Assembly (NCBI RefSeq): GCF_018324205.1
Contig: NZ_AP023356.1
Location: forward strand, 9,492,501 to 9,556,500
Length of the DNA: 64,000 nt
Source of the DNA: Actinoplanes ianthinogenes
GTDB lineage: Bacteria > Actinomycetota > Actinomycetes > Mycobacteriales > Micromonosporaceae
Reading direction: 5' to 3'
The notes under the pieces are model-generated. The model had not been told where the DNA came from and did not search any database. It saw only the letters and a list, made by a program, of their open reading frames with translations. Of this stretch, positions 24,173-31,327 are shown one piece after another. Position 1 is the stretch's first letter. Each line of letters opens with the position of its first letter. The translations under genes were made by a program, and so were the position numbers.

Positions 24173-24933
24173 CAGCCCATTCTTATCTGGTCGGCGCCGA
24201 GCTTCACGATCAGGGCGAGCACCACGATCAGCAGCACGATCCGGACGAAGCCGGAACCCTTGCGCAGCGCCATCCGGGCGCCGACGACCGCGCCGGCGAT
24301 GTTGCAGACCGCCATGCCGGCACCGAGCCACCAGTGCACGTGCCCGGTGGCCGCGAAGACGATCAGCGCGCCCAGGTTGGTGCCGGTGTTGACGAGTTTC
24401 GCCATGGCCGAGCCGTGCACGAAGTCGGCGCCGACGATCGTGGTGAACGCCAGCACCAGGAACGTGCCGGTGCCCGGCCCGATCAGCCCGTCATAGGCGG
24501 CGATCAGGCCACCGGCGACCGCGACCGCCAGGCCACGGCGCAGCGGGGTGCGTTTCTCCATGTGCTCGGCCAGGCCCATGGCCGGGCGCATGGTCACGAA
24601 GACCGCCACGGCGATCAGCACGACCAGCACGATCGGCCGGTACACCGTCGGCGAGATGTGCCCGGCCAGCAGCGCGCCGCAGCCGGCGCAGACCAGGGCC
24701 AGGGCCGCGGACGGCCCGGCCACACCCCAGTCGATTTTCGTACGCCGGGCGTAGGTGACCGCCGCGGTGCTGGTGCCGCAGATCGCGGCCAGCTTGTTCG
24801 TGCCCAGTGCGGTGGGCAGGGGAAGCTGCGGGGCGGCGACCAGCAGAGCCGGCAGCAGCAGGAGCCCGCCACCGCCGACGACCGCGTCGACCCAGCCGGC
24901 CGCGGCGGCCGCCACCAGGAGCGTGACGATCAC
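24172..24933 (-). CDS. TSUP-family (TauE/SafE) anion permease
   Basis: A 253-residue membrane protein with eight hydrophobic segments. It shows the family's duplicated GGG motif: VDAVVGGGGLLLLPALL early, and YDGLIGPGTGTFLVLAF in the second half. TSUP carriers move sulfite, sulfonates or other sulfur/organic anions. GTG at 24933 overlaps the stop of the 30-residue peptide gene (GTGA). Coupling to the UPF0303 gene is on the other side. Confidence 0.87.
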   Translation of the reverse strand: MIVTLLVAAAAAGWVDAVVGGGGLLLLPALLVAAPQLPLPTALGTNKLAAICGTSTAAVTYARRTKIDWGVAGPSAALALVCAGCGALLAGHISPTVYRPIVLVVLIAVAVFVTMRPAMGLAEHMEKRTPLRRGLAVAVAGGLIAAYDGLIGPGTGTFLVLAFTTIVGADFVHGSAMAKLVNTGTNLGALIVFAATGHVHWWLGAGMAVCNIAGAVVGARMALRKGSGFVRIVLLIVVLALIVKLGADQIRMG

Positions 24934-25022
24934 TTACGGCCGCGCACCTTCTGGAGCCAGAGACCGAACATCGCGCCGACGATGAAGATCAGCATCGTGC
25001 AGCAGAGTGCCTTGGTGAACAT
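24930..25022 (-). CDS. 30-residue single-span membrane peptide
   Basis: ATG at 25022 follows GAGGAG by five bases. The peptide opens MFTKALCCTMLIFIVGAMFG and continues LWLQKVRGRK: one hydrophobic span followed by a basic tail, so the C-terminus should be cytoplasmic. It carries adjacent Cys7-Cys8. Its stop overlaps the TSUP start by four bases and it begins 15 bp after the upstream gene, so it is positioned as a coupled operon gene. It may be a small accessory subunit of the permease. No family is known to me. Confidence 0.65.
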   Translation of the reverse strand: MFTKALCCTMLIFIVGAMFGLWLQKVRGRK

Positions 25023-25037
25023 CGGCGCTCCTCGTGG

Positions 25038-25667
25038 TCAGGGGTGTTCCTCTCGCAGGAGGTTACACAGCCCGCTGACCACGTCGTCCGCGACGGCCAG
25101 CAGCTTGTCCAGCTCGGCGGCGGCCGCCAGGTTCGGATAGACGAAACTGGCCCGCCCGTCCGCGATGTCGGCGGCCGGGCGGCCGACGGCGTTGAGCGCG
25201 TTCAGCATGGCCGCGGTGACGTGCGGGGCCAGGCTGCCGGACAGGTCGTAGCCGAGACCGCGCCGCGGATCCAGGTGCAGGTCACCGGGCAGATCCGGCG
25301 CCTCGACCGTGATCACCAGCGACAGCACCGTGCTGCCGTGGTCGATCTCGAGCTCGGACTCGAACCCGGAGTCGACCACCGCGGAGACCACCGCCGCGCT
25401 GGCCTGCCGCTGCCGGAACTTCCCGTGCGCGGCGCCGCGCTGGCGCAGGTTGGGCAGCGTGGCGAGCCGCCCCACCGGCACCGCCGGGACGAGGGCGGCC
25501 GGCAGCCAGGTCCAGCGGCGCGCCTGCGCCTGCTCGCGCAGCCGCCGCACGCCCTGCCCGGATTTCCGCAGCTTGCCGACCTCCTTGCCGGCCATCCCGA
25601 ACGCGGTCACGCCCCGCACCACCAGGGCGCCGAGCCCCAGCGCCGCGCCGATCACCGCCCACTCCAT
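25038..25667 (-). CDS. Membrane-anchored hypothetical protein
   Basis: A 209-residue protein. An N-terminal hydrophobic helix (AVIGAALGLGALVVRGVTAF) is followed by a basic helix, a beta-rich middle (STVLSLVITVEAPDLPGDLH) and a C-terminal helical part (AAAAELDKLLAVADDVVSGL). The ATG at 25667 follows AGAGGGG by five bases. It is the first gene of the operon leading to the TSUP permease. Function not recognised. Confidence 0.7.
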   Translation of the reverse strand: MEWAVIGAALGLGALVVRGVTAFGMAGKEVGKLRKSGQGVRRLREQAQARRWTWLPAALVPAVPVGRLATLPNLRQRGAAHGKFRQRQASAAVVSAVVDSGFESELEIDHGSTVLSLVITVEAPDLPGDLHLDPRRGLGYDLSGSLAPHVTAAMLNALNAVGRPAADIADGRASFVYPNLAAAAELDKLLAVADDVVSGLCNLLREEHP

Positions 25668-25733
25668 ACCGGCCCCTCTCGTCGACCCCTTGATCTGTAC
25701 CGGACGCGGTCAACCTCGCATCGCCGGGGCCGG

Positions 25734-25739
25734 TAGGGT
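25734..25739 (+). promoter_or_regulatory. -10 element TAGGGT of a leaderless promoter
   Basis: The hexamer ends six bases before the GTG at 25746, with no ribosome-binding site between. Confidence 0.5.
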
Positions 25740-25745
25740 CGGCGG

Positions 25746-26518
25746 GTGCGCCTGGCCACGTTCAACCTGTTGCACGGCAGGTCGCTGTCCGACGGCACCG
25801 TCCACGCCGACCGGGTCCGTGCCGCCGTCGCCGACCTCGACGCCGACGTGCTCGGCCTGCAAGAGGTCGACCGGGCCCAGCCGCGTTCCGGGCACCTGGA
25901 CCTGACCGCGCTGGCCGCCGACGCGCTCGGCGCGCCCGCGCACCGCTTCGCCGCCGCGGTCGTCGGCACCCCGGGCCAGACCTGGCAGCCGTGGCACGCC
26001 GAGGCCGACGCCGCGCATCCGCAGTACGGGATCGCCCTGGTCAGTCGCTTCCCGGTGCAGCGCTGGCAGATCACCGAGTTGCCCGGAGCGCCGATCCGCT
26101 CGCCCGTGCTCACCCCGGACGAGGGATTGTTGCTGCTCAAGGACGAGCCGCGGGTGCTGCTGGCCGCGGTCCTGGAGACCCCGCACGGCCTGCTCAGCGT
26201 CGGCACCACGCACCTGTCGTTCGTCCCGGGCTGGAACGTGCGGCAGCTGCGCCACGCGGTCCGCGCGATGCGGGCGCTGCCGGCCCCGCGGGTCCTGCTC
26301 GGCGACCTGAACATGCCGGCCGGCCCGGTCCGCGCGTTCACCGGCTGGCGGCCCCTGGCCCGGGCGGCGACGTTCCCGAGCACCTGGCCGCGCACCCAGC
26401 TGGATCACGTGCTGGCGGATCCGCGGGGGCGGCGGCGCTGGGCCGGGTGGTCCAGGTCCGCACCCCGCATCCGCCGGTCTCCGACCACCGCCCGCTGGTG
26501 GTCCGGATCGACCGCTGA
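25746..26518 (+). pseudogene. Endonuclease/exonuclease/phosphatase-family protein, frameshifted near its end
   Basis: The frame from GTG 25746 shows the EEP fold: RLATFNLLHGRS, LQEVDRAQPRSGHLD (Mg-binding Glu), GIALVSRFPV, THLSFVPGWN, LLGDLNMPAG and TQLDHVLAD. After DPRG the frame runs into Arg/Ser-rich nonsense, while the expected C-terminus (GRVVQVRTPHPPVSDHRPLV, with the catalytic SDH) continues in the next frame and stops at 26518. The change falls in the G/C run at about 26425-26440. Read through, the protein is about 257 residues. Substrates of this family range from nucleic acids to phosphoinositides. Confidence 0.75.
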
Positions 26519-26789
26519 CCCGGGCCCGCGCGACATCGCGACGAGAACAGGCGGGGGTATGACGGCGACCGGTGCGTCGGTGACGAACCGGGTGCCGTGG
26601 GCGGCATGCAGGATCGTGTTCCCCGCGAAGCACTAGTCCACAAGGGCAGTCTTCGGCCGACTTCCGTGTTGCCTGTCGGGCGGAGGTCCCGATCTTGTCA
26701 CCCGGGCACCCGATTGTCCCGGCCGCTGCCTCCGGATTGACTGCTCGCGGCTGCCTGCCGTGGGTGACCGCTGACCGGGAGATCCTTCG

Positions 26790-29243
26790 TTGTTCATCGT
26801 GACGCACCTGCGGAGCGTGCTGAATGCCGCCGTTGTCACCCTCGTGTTGTTCGTGACCGGGGCGGTGGTGATCTCGCCGGCCAGCGCGGCGAACTTCGAC
26901 ACGATGACGTTGCCCGGCAACGGGACGCTGCGGGTCTCCATCTCCACCCGGCCGGCCGGCGAATACGATCCGCGCTGGCTGATGTTCCGCAGCGGCTCGG
27001 ACGACTCCACCATGCTGTGCGACACGGGCTACTGCGCGGCACGCCAATGGACCACTCCGTACGAGCGGAGGGGATCGATCTTCGATTTCACGCTGGGAGA
27101 GAACGACGGCAGCGTCGAGTTGTCGAACGACAACGAATTCTCGGTTGTCTTCGACGGATCCGGCGAATGGACGTTCACCCGGCGACTGGCCGATGGGGTG
27201 AATCCCTCCCACTTCGATTACACGGTGCGGGTGACGTTCCAGGAAGGCGTTCCGGCGCCGGACCCGACGCCCACGCCTACGCCGACCACGCCGCTGACGA
27301 TGACCGTCACGCCGACGGCTTCGGAACTCGGCGCGGCCTTCGACGTCGCCGGGTTCACCGCGCGGCTCACCGACGAGGCCGGCAAGCCGTGGACCGGTGT
27401 GTTCGTGTCGTGGCGGGTGATCTCCGGGCCGGACATCGGGCTCAAGGGCGCGGATGTCACCGACGGTGACGGCGTCGCGAGCATCGCATACTCACGGGCA
27501 ACGGGTTCCTACACGGCCCCGTCGAGTACCGACGAGCTGGTCTTCTGGTACGAGCAGATCAACAACGGCGAGCCTGACCAGTCCGAACCGCAGGCCGCCG
27601 CGTCCTGGACGTTCGAGGCCGCCACCCCGCGGTTCAGCTGCCCCGACAACGGTCACACCGGCCCTGTCCTGCTGCCGAAGGTCGACGTCGAGCCGCCCGC
27701 GCTGCTGCATGCGGTCAAGCCTTTCACCATCGAGTACGGGAACTTGCCGCTGACCTTCACCACCGGTGTCGCCCGCTCGGGCATCTACTGCACGACCACC
27801 TCGAACGTCGGGCACCTACCGGTGAACGTGGTCTTCCCGGTCGCGGGCGTGCCCTACCACCAGCACGTCGCCGACAGCGTCGCCACCGCGACCCTGGACT
27901 TTCTGCCCGCCGCCACGGCCGACCCGCCGCGGTGCGACTTCGGCGTGCTGAAACGCGTGCACAACGCCATTCAGAACGGCATCTTCACCCCGCCGCCGGG
28001 CACCAACGACTGCCTGCTCAATGCCCGGAGCAATGCCTCCAGCCACGCGGTGATCGCACGCTGGACCAACCCCGGCTTCGCCGAGTACGTGACGCTCGGT
28101 GGCGTCGACAAGCGGGTCTTCGCAACCCGGCCGCTGACCTACTACGTCGATCTCGAAACGCTCTTCGGTGCCCGGGACATGGCCTTCGACGACCTGGTCC
28201 AGCAGGTGGAGACCTTCTACCACCTGACCCTGATCGCCAGCCTGCCGATCATCGACACGATGGCAGTGGTACAGGACCCGCCCGCGCGGATCAGCGTCAC
28301 CGACGCCGCCGGCAACACCGTGGGCCGGCTGCCGGACGGTTCGCTGGCGACCTACGACAACGCCGGATACGCCGAGATCGGCGACCGGTCGATCGCGGTG
28401 ATCTCCGGGCCGGCCGCGGGAGGGTACCGGGTCGTGGCCGCCGGGGGCGCCGGATCGACGTACAGCGTGGACTTCGTGATCGTCAACGGCGGTGCCTCGC
28501 CGCCGACCGTGGACAGCGTGCGGGGCACGATCGGCGCCGGTGGCACCGCCACGTCGGCGTTCCATGTCGTCGACGGCGCCGTGACTTCCTCGGCCGCCGC
28601 GGTCAGCGGTGGTGGCCAGAGCGCGGCCGTCGGGCGTACGTTTGCAAAACCGCTGGTGGTGAAGGTTACTGACGCGGCCGGGGCGCCGATGCCGGGCCGC
28701 ACGGTGACGTTCGCGGTGGCGGCCGGTTCCGTCTCGTTCGGCGGGAAGGGATCGGTCACCGCAGTGACCAATGCTCAGGGGCTCGCCACCAGCCCGCCGG
28801 TGCTGGCGGGTAGCCGGGTCGGCGGCGGGCGGGTGAGTGCGACGGTCGGCACGGCCGGCACCAGCTTCGCCCTGAACGTGGTCGCGGCGGCCGACGTGTC
28901 GCTCCGGTTCGGATCGGTCAAGGCCGTCCGTGCCGGAAAGAACCTCCGGGTCACCGTCACGGTGACGAACTCCGGGCCGTCCGCGGCGTCGGCAGTCTCC
29001 ACCGTCGTGACCTTGCCGAAGGGCGTTGCCCTGATCAGCGCCGGTGGCGGCCGCAGGAGTGGCGCTACGCTGCGGTTCAGCACCGCGACCATACGGGTCG
29101 GCGGCAAGGTGACCTATACGTTCACGGTGCGGCCGGGACGCGTCACCCCTCGCGGCGCCAAGCTGACCGCGAAGGTCGCGTCGGCCGTCGCGGATCCGCG
29201 CTCCACCAACAACACGGCGAGGTCGGGAGCGGTCAAGCGCTGA
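26790..29243 (+). CDS. Large secreted protein with Ig-like and DUF11-type domains
   Basis: An 817-residue exported protein. The signal peptide (VLNAAVVTLVLFVTGAVVI, cleavage after ASA near residue 34) is followed by a beta-rich N-terminal domain to about 155, a Pro/Thr linker (PDPTPTPTPTTP) and a Big-1-like Ig domain (about 170-280). A unique middle region with several Cys comes next, then a second Ig-like unit (about 610-695, TFAKPLVVKVTDAAGAPM). A final DUF11-type repeat (about 705-805, VTVTVTNSGPSAASAVSTVV) ends the protein. It is probably a cell-surface or matrix protein; no anchor is seen at the C-terminus. TTG at 26790 fits a GGGAGA site; GTG at 26799 is the alternative. Confidence 0.85.
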   Translation: MFIVTHLRSVLNAAVVTLVLFVTGAVVISPASAANFDTMTLPGNGTLRVSISTRPAGEYDPRWLMFRSGSDDSTMLCDTGYCAARQWTTPYERRGSIFDFTLGENDGSVELSNDNEFSVVFDGSGEWTFTRRLADGVNPSHFDYTVRVTFQEGVPAPDPTPTPTPTTPLTMTVTPTASELGAAFDVAGFTARLTDEAGKPWTGVFVSWRVISGPDIGLKGADVTDGDGVASIAYSRATGSYTAPSSTDELVFWYEQINNGEPDQSEPQAAASWTFEAATPRFSCPDNGHTGPVLLPKVDVEPPALLHAVKPFTIEYGNLPLTFTTGVARSGIYCTTTSNVGHLPVNVVFPVAGVPYHQHVADSVATATLDFLPAATADPPRCDFGVLKRVHNAIQNGIFTPPPGTNDCLLNARSNASSHAVIARWTNPGFAEYVTLGGVDKRVFATRPLTYYVDLETLFGARDMAFDDLVQQVETFYHLTLIASLPIIDTMAVVQDPPARISVTDAAGNTVGRLPDGSLATYDNAGYAEIGDRSIAVISGPAAGGYRVVAAGGAGSTYSVDFVIVNGGASPPTVDSVRGTIGAGGTATSAFHVVDGAVTSSAAAVSGGGQSAAVGRTFAKPLVVKVTDAAGAPMPGRTVTFAVAAGSVSFGGKGSVTAVTNAQGLATSPPVLAGSRVGGGRVSATVGTAGTSFALNVVAAADVSLRFGSVKAVRAGKNLRVTVTVTNSGPSAASAVSTVVTLPKGVALISAGGGRRSGATLRFSTATIRVGGKVTYTFTVRPGRVTPRGAKLTAKVASAVADPRSTNNTARSGAVKR

Positions 29244-29279
29244 TCCGGTCAGCGGGCAGGCGGGCAGGTCGGCGACCTT

Positions 29280-29305
29280 CTGCCGCACGGGTTGCCGTGC
29301 GGCAG
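29280..29305 (+). terminator. Terminator hairpin between convergent genes
   Basis: An 11-bp perfect stem (29280-29290 with 29295-29305) with a four-base GTTG loop, 37 bases after the secreted-protein stop. Confidence 0.75.
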
Positions 29306-29366
29306 AGGTGATCTCACCGGTAGCGGGCCGGCCCGTTCGCCGGCGGCCCGCTGTGCTCGGTGCCCG

Positions 29367-29882
29367 TCAGTTGCGAGTGGGCTTCGCCGGCCGCAGATAG
29401 ACGTCTTCCAGGCCGTCCTCCGGGTCCCACTGCTCCCCGATCTTCTTGAACCCGAACCCCTTGATCGTCGCCCGCGACCCCACGTTGTCCGGCCGGATGC
29501 TGGCCCGCACCGCCGTGACCCGCGGATCCGCGTCGGCTCGGTCGAGCAGCGACCGCAGCATCGCCTTCGCATACCCCTGACGGCGGTGACCCGGGTCCAC
29601 CGAGTAGGCCACCTCGACCACCCCGTCGCCGTCCGGCGGCCCGTGGAAGCCGCCGTGCCCGACGACGATCCCCTCCGGCTCGGCGAGGGCGGGCCGCGCG
29701 ATCCACTCGGCGGCCTCGGGGTTCTTGGTGATGTCCTCGAGCCGGATGCGCCACAGCCAGTTCTCGTCGATCAGGTACTGGCTCAGCGGGGTTCCGGCGG
29801 CCTGGCTGGCGGCGTCCAGGTCACCCTCGACGAGGGCGGCCAGAGCGGCGGGGGGCAGCTTCACGAATCGGATGGCCGGCAT
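29367..29882 (-). CDS. GNAT-family N-acetyltransferase
   Basis: A 171-residue protein with GIVVGHGGFHGPPDGDGVVE, VAYSVDPGHRRQGYAKAMLR (the acetyl-CoA loop) and GSRATIKGFGFKKIGEQ. This resembles the RimJ/RimL-like branch. The ATG at 29882 is chosen over an in-frame TTG six codons earlier because homology begins at MPAIRFV. Confidence 0.85.
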   Translation of the reverse strand: MPAIRFVKLPPAALAALVEGDLDAASQAAGTPLSQYLIDENWLWRIRLEDITKNPEAAEWIARPALAEPEGIVVGHGGFHGPPDGDGVVEVAYSVDPGHRRQGYAKAMLRSLLDRADADPRVTAVRASIRPDNVGSRATIKGFGFKKIGEQWDPEDGLEDVYLRPAKPTRN

Positions 29883-29924
29883 GCGGCGATGATCACACAA
29901 CGTGGCGGAGCGCCGCTATTTCTA

Positions 29925-29953
29925 TTGCGCACAACTTAATTGTGTCCTACTGT
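29925..29953 (+). promoter_or_regulatory. ohrR promoter with embedded OhrR operator
   Basis: -35 TTGCGC (29925-29930), a 17-base spacer, and -10 TACTGT (29948-29953), seven bases before the ohrR ATG, so the transcript is probably leaderless. The spacer holds the inverted repeat CACAACTTAATTGTG (29930-29944), arms CACAA/TTGTG, which fits the AT-rich OhrR box family. Binding there would block RNA polymerase, giving peroxide-sensitive autorepression. Confidence 0.72.
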
Positions 29954-29960
29954 TCTGGGC

Positions 29961-30377
29961 ATGCGGGAGAGCACGGCACTGGACCAGATGATCTGCTTCC
30001 AGCTCTATGCGGCCAGCCGGGCGATGACGGCGCTCTATCGGCCGTTGCTCGACCCGCACGGGTTGACGTATCCGCAATATCTCGTCCTGCGGGTGCTGTG
30101 GCACGACGGCCCGACTACGGTGCGTGACCTCGGGCGCACCCTGCATCTCGACAGCGGCACCCTGTCGCCGCTGCTCAAGCGCCTGGAGGCGCAGGGCTGC
30201 CTGACCCGTTCCCGGGGCGCCGACGACGAGCGGACCGTGCTGGTCAGCCCGACCGAGCACGGCATGCGGCTGCGCGACGAGATCGGCGATCTCACGCAGG
30301 CGCTGCTCTGCTCGGTCAACCTCAGCGTCGACGAGCTCGCACAACTGCACCACCTGCTCATCCGTGCCCGCGGCTGA
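29961..30377 (+). CDS. ohrR: Organic-peroxide sensor repressor OhrR
   Basis: A 138-residue MarR-family protein. The N-terminal MICFQLYAASRAMTALYRPL carries the peroxidatic Cys12. The winged helix is GLTYPQYLVLRVLWHDGPTT, LHLDSGTLSPLLKRLEAQG and the wing RSRGADDERTVLVS. A further Cys near 119 could be the resolving residue of a two-Cys OhrR. Oxidation by organic hydroperoxides releases it from DNA. It sits 39 bp upstream of ohr in the same direction, with an OhrR-like operator in its promoter. Confidence 0.92.
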   Translation: MRESTALDQMICFQLYAASRAMTALYRPLLDPHGLTYPQYLVLRVLWHDGPTTVRDLGRTLHLDSGTLSPLLKRLEAQGCLTRSRGADDERTVLVSPTEHGMRLRDEIGDLTQALLCSVNLSVDELAQLHHLLIRARG

Positions 30378-30416
30378 CCCGCCGCGCACGACATCCCTCG
30401 AAAGGGGCACCCCCGC

Positions 30417-30836
30417 ATGACCGCGATCTACACCGCGTCCGCGACCGCGACCGGCGACGGCCGCAACGGCCACGTCCGCTCCAGCGACGGCGTCCTCGAC
30501 TTCGACCTGGCCATCCCGAAGGAGATGGGCGGCCCCGGCGGCGCGCTGACCAACCCGGAGCAGCTGTTCGCGGCCGGCTACGCGGCCTGCTTCCACAGCG
30601 CGCTCAAGCGCGTCGCCAGCGCGCAGAAGGTGACGCTCACCGACACCGCGATCACCGTCGACGTCGGCATCGGCCAGCTGCCCAGCGGCGGCTTCGGCCT
30701 GTCCGCGACGATCGAGGCCGAGCTGCCCGGACTGCCCGAGGAGCAGGCCACCGCGCTGCTCGAGGCCGCGCACCAGCTCTGCCCGTACTCGAACGCCACC
30801 CGCGGCAACGTCGAGGTCCAGCTCACCCTCGCCTGA
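30417..30836 (+). CDS. ohr: Organic hydroperoxide resistance protein Ohr
   Basis: A 139-residue OsmC/Ohr-fold thiol peroxidase. Cys58 (FAAGYAACFHSAL) is the peroxidatic residue and Cys122 (HQLCPYSNATRGN) the resolving one. The conserved Arg and Glu that activate Cys58 fall in the VRSSDG and NPEQLFAAGY segments. It reduces fatty-acid and other organic hydroperoxides using lipoylated proteins. GAAAGGGG precedes the ATG. It is co-transcribed with ohrR and ends at a strong terminator. Confidence 0.94.
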   Translation: MTAIYTASATATGDGRNGHVRSSDGVLDFDLAIPKEMGGPGGALTNPEQLFAAGYAACFHSALKRVASAQKVTLTDTAITVDVGIGQLPSGGFGLSATIEAELPGLPEEQATALLEAAHQLCPYSNATRGNVEVQLTLA

Positions 30837-30846
30837 TCAAAACCCG

Positions 30847-30879
30847 ACAGCGGTCCGCACCCCCGGTGCGGACCGCTGT
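30847..30879 (+). terminator. Terminator after ohr
   Basis: A 14-bp perfect stem (30847-30860 with 30866-30879) with a five-base loop, ten bases after the ohr stop. Confidence 0.85.
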
Positions 30880-30952
30880 GCTCGTCGCCCGCCAGTTTCC
30901 GGTACGCCCGGAGCCCGCTCGATCGACACGCCGGTGCGGACGTCGCGCCCAT

Positions 30953-30958
30953 TACAGT
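30953..30958 (+). promoter_or_regulatory. -10 element TACAGT of a leaderless promoter
   Basis: TACAGT ends six bases before the ATG at 30965; no Shine-Dalgarno sequence is present. Confidence 0.5.
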
Positions 30959-30964
30959 CGGCGC

Positions 30965-31327
30965 ATGTCCGTGGAGGCGATGGGAGCCCTCGAGGCCGCG
31001 TCGTGGGGACTGCTCGGCGGATTGATCGTCGAGGTCCTGGAGTACTCGGCGGCGATCCGGCGCAGCCGGGGCCGGCCCTGGCGCCGCCGCGGCGAGCCCG
31101 GCTTCGGCCCGTCCCTGGTCGCCCTCCTGCTCCGGCTCGCCGCCGGCGCCGGATTGGCCGCGGCTGCCGCGGCCGGCCGGCAGATCAGCGGGGGGTTCGC
31201 CGCCCTCGCCCTCGGCGTCACCGCGCCCCTGGTGGTGGAGAAGGTCCTGGGCCGGGCCGGCACCCACGAGATACCGCCGGCGGACCAGCTCCCGGCCGGA
31301 GAAGCGGACCGCTCCGATGGGCCGTGA
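30965..31327 (+). CDS. Small membrane-associated hypothetical protein
   Basis: A 120-residue protein with hydrophobic segments at ASWGLLGGLIVEVLEYSAAI and at LVALLLRLAAGAGLAAAAAA to FAALALGVTAPLVVEKVL, separated by an Arg-rich loop (RRSRGRPWRRRGEPGF). The start is fixed by a leaderless -10 element. Its last 11 bases overlap the pentapeptide-repeat gene, so the two are probably expressed together and this could anchor the repeat protein. Function unknown. Confidence 0.7.
   Translation: MSVEAMGALEAASWGLLGGLIVEVLEYSAAIRRSRGRPWRRRGEPGFGPSLVALLLRLAAGAGLAAAAAAGRQISGGFAALALGVTAPLVVEKVLGRAGTHEIPPADQLPAGEADRSDGP

Noticed and set aside
26519..26789. Riboswitch (c-di-GMP or c-di-AMP) in the long leader of the secreted Ig-like protein
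   Set aside because: The conserved cores of these classes cannot be found in the 270 bases, so nothing beyond an RBS is claimed.
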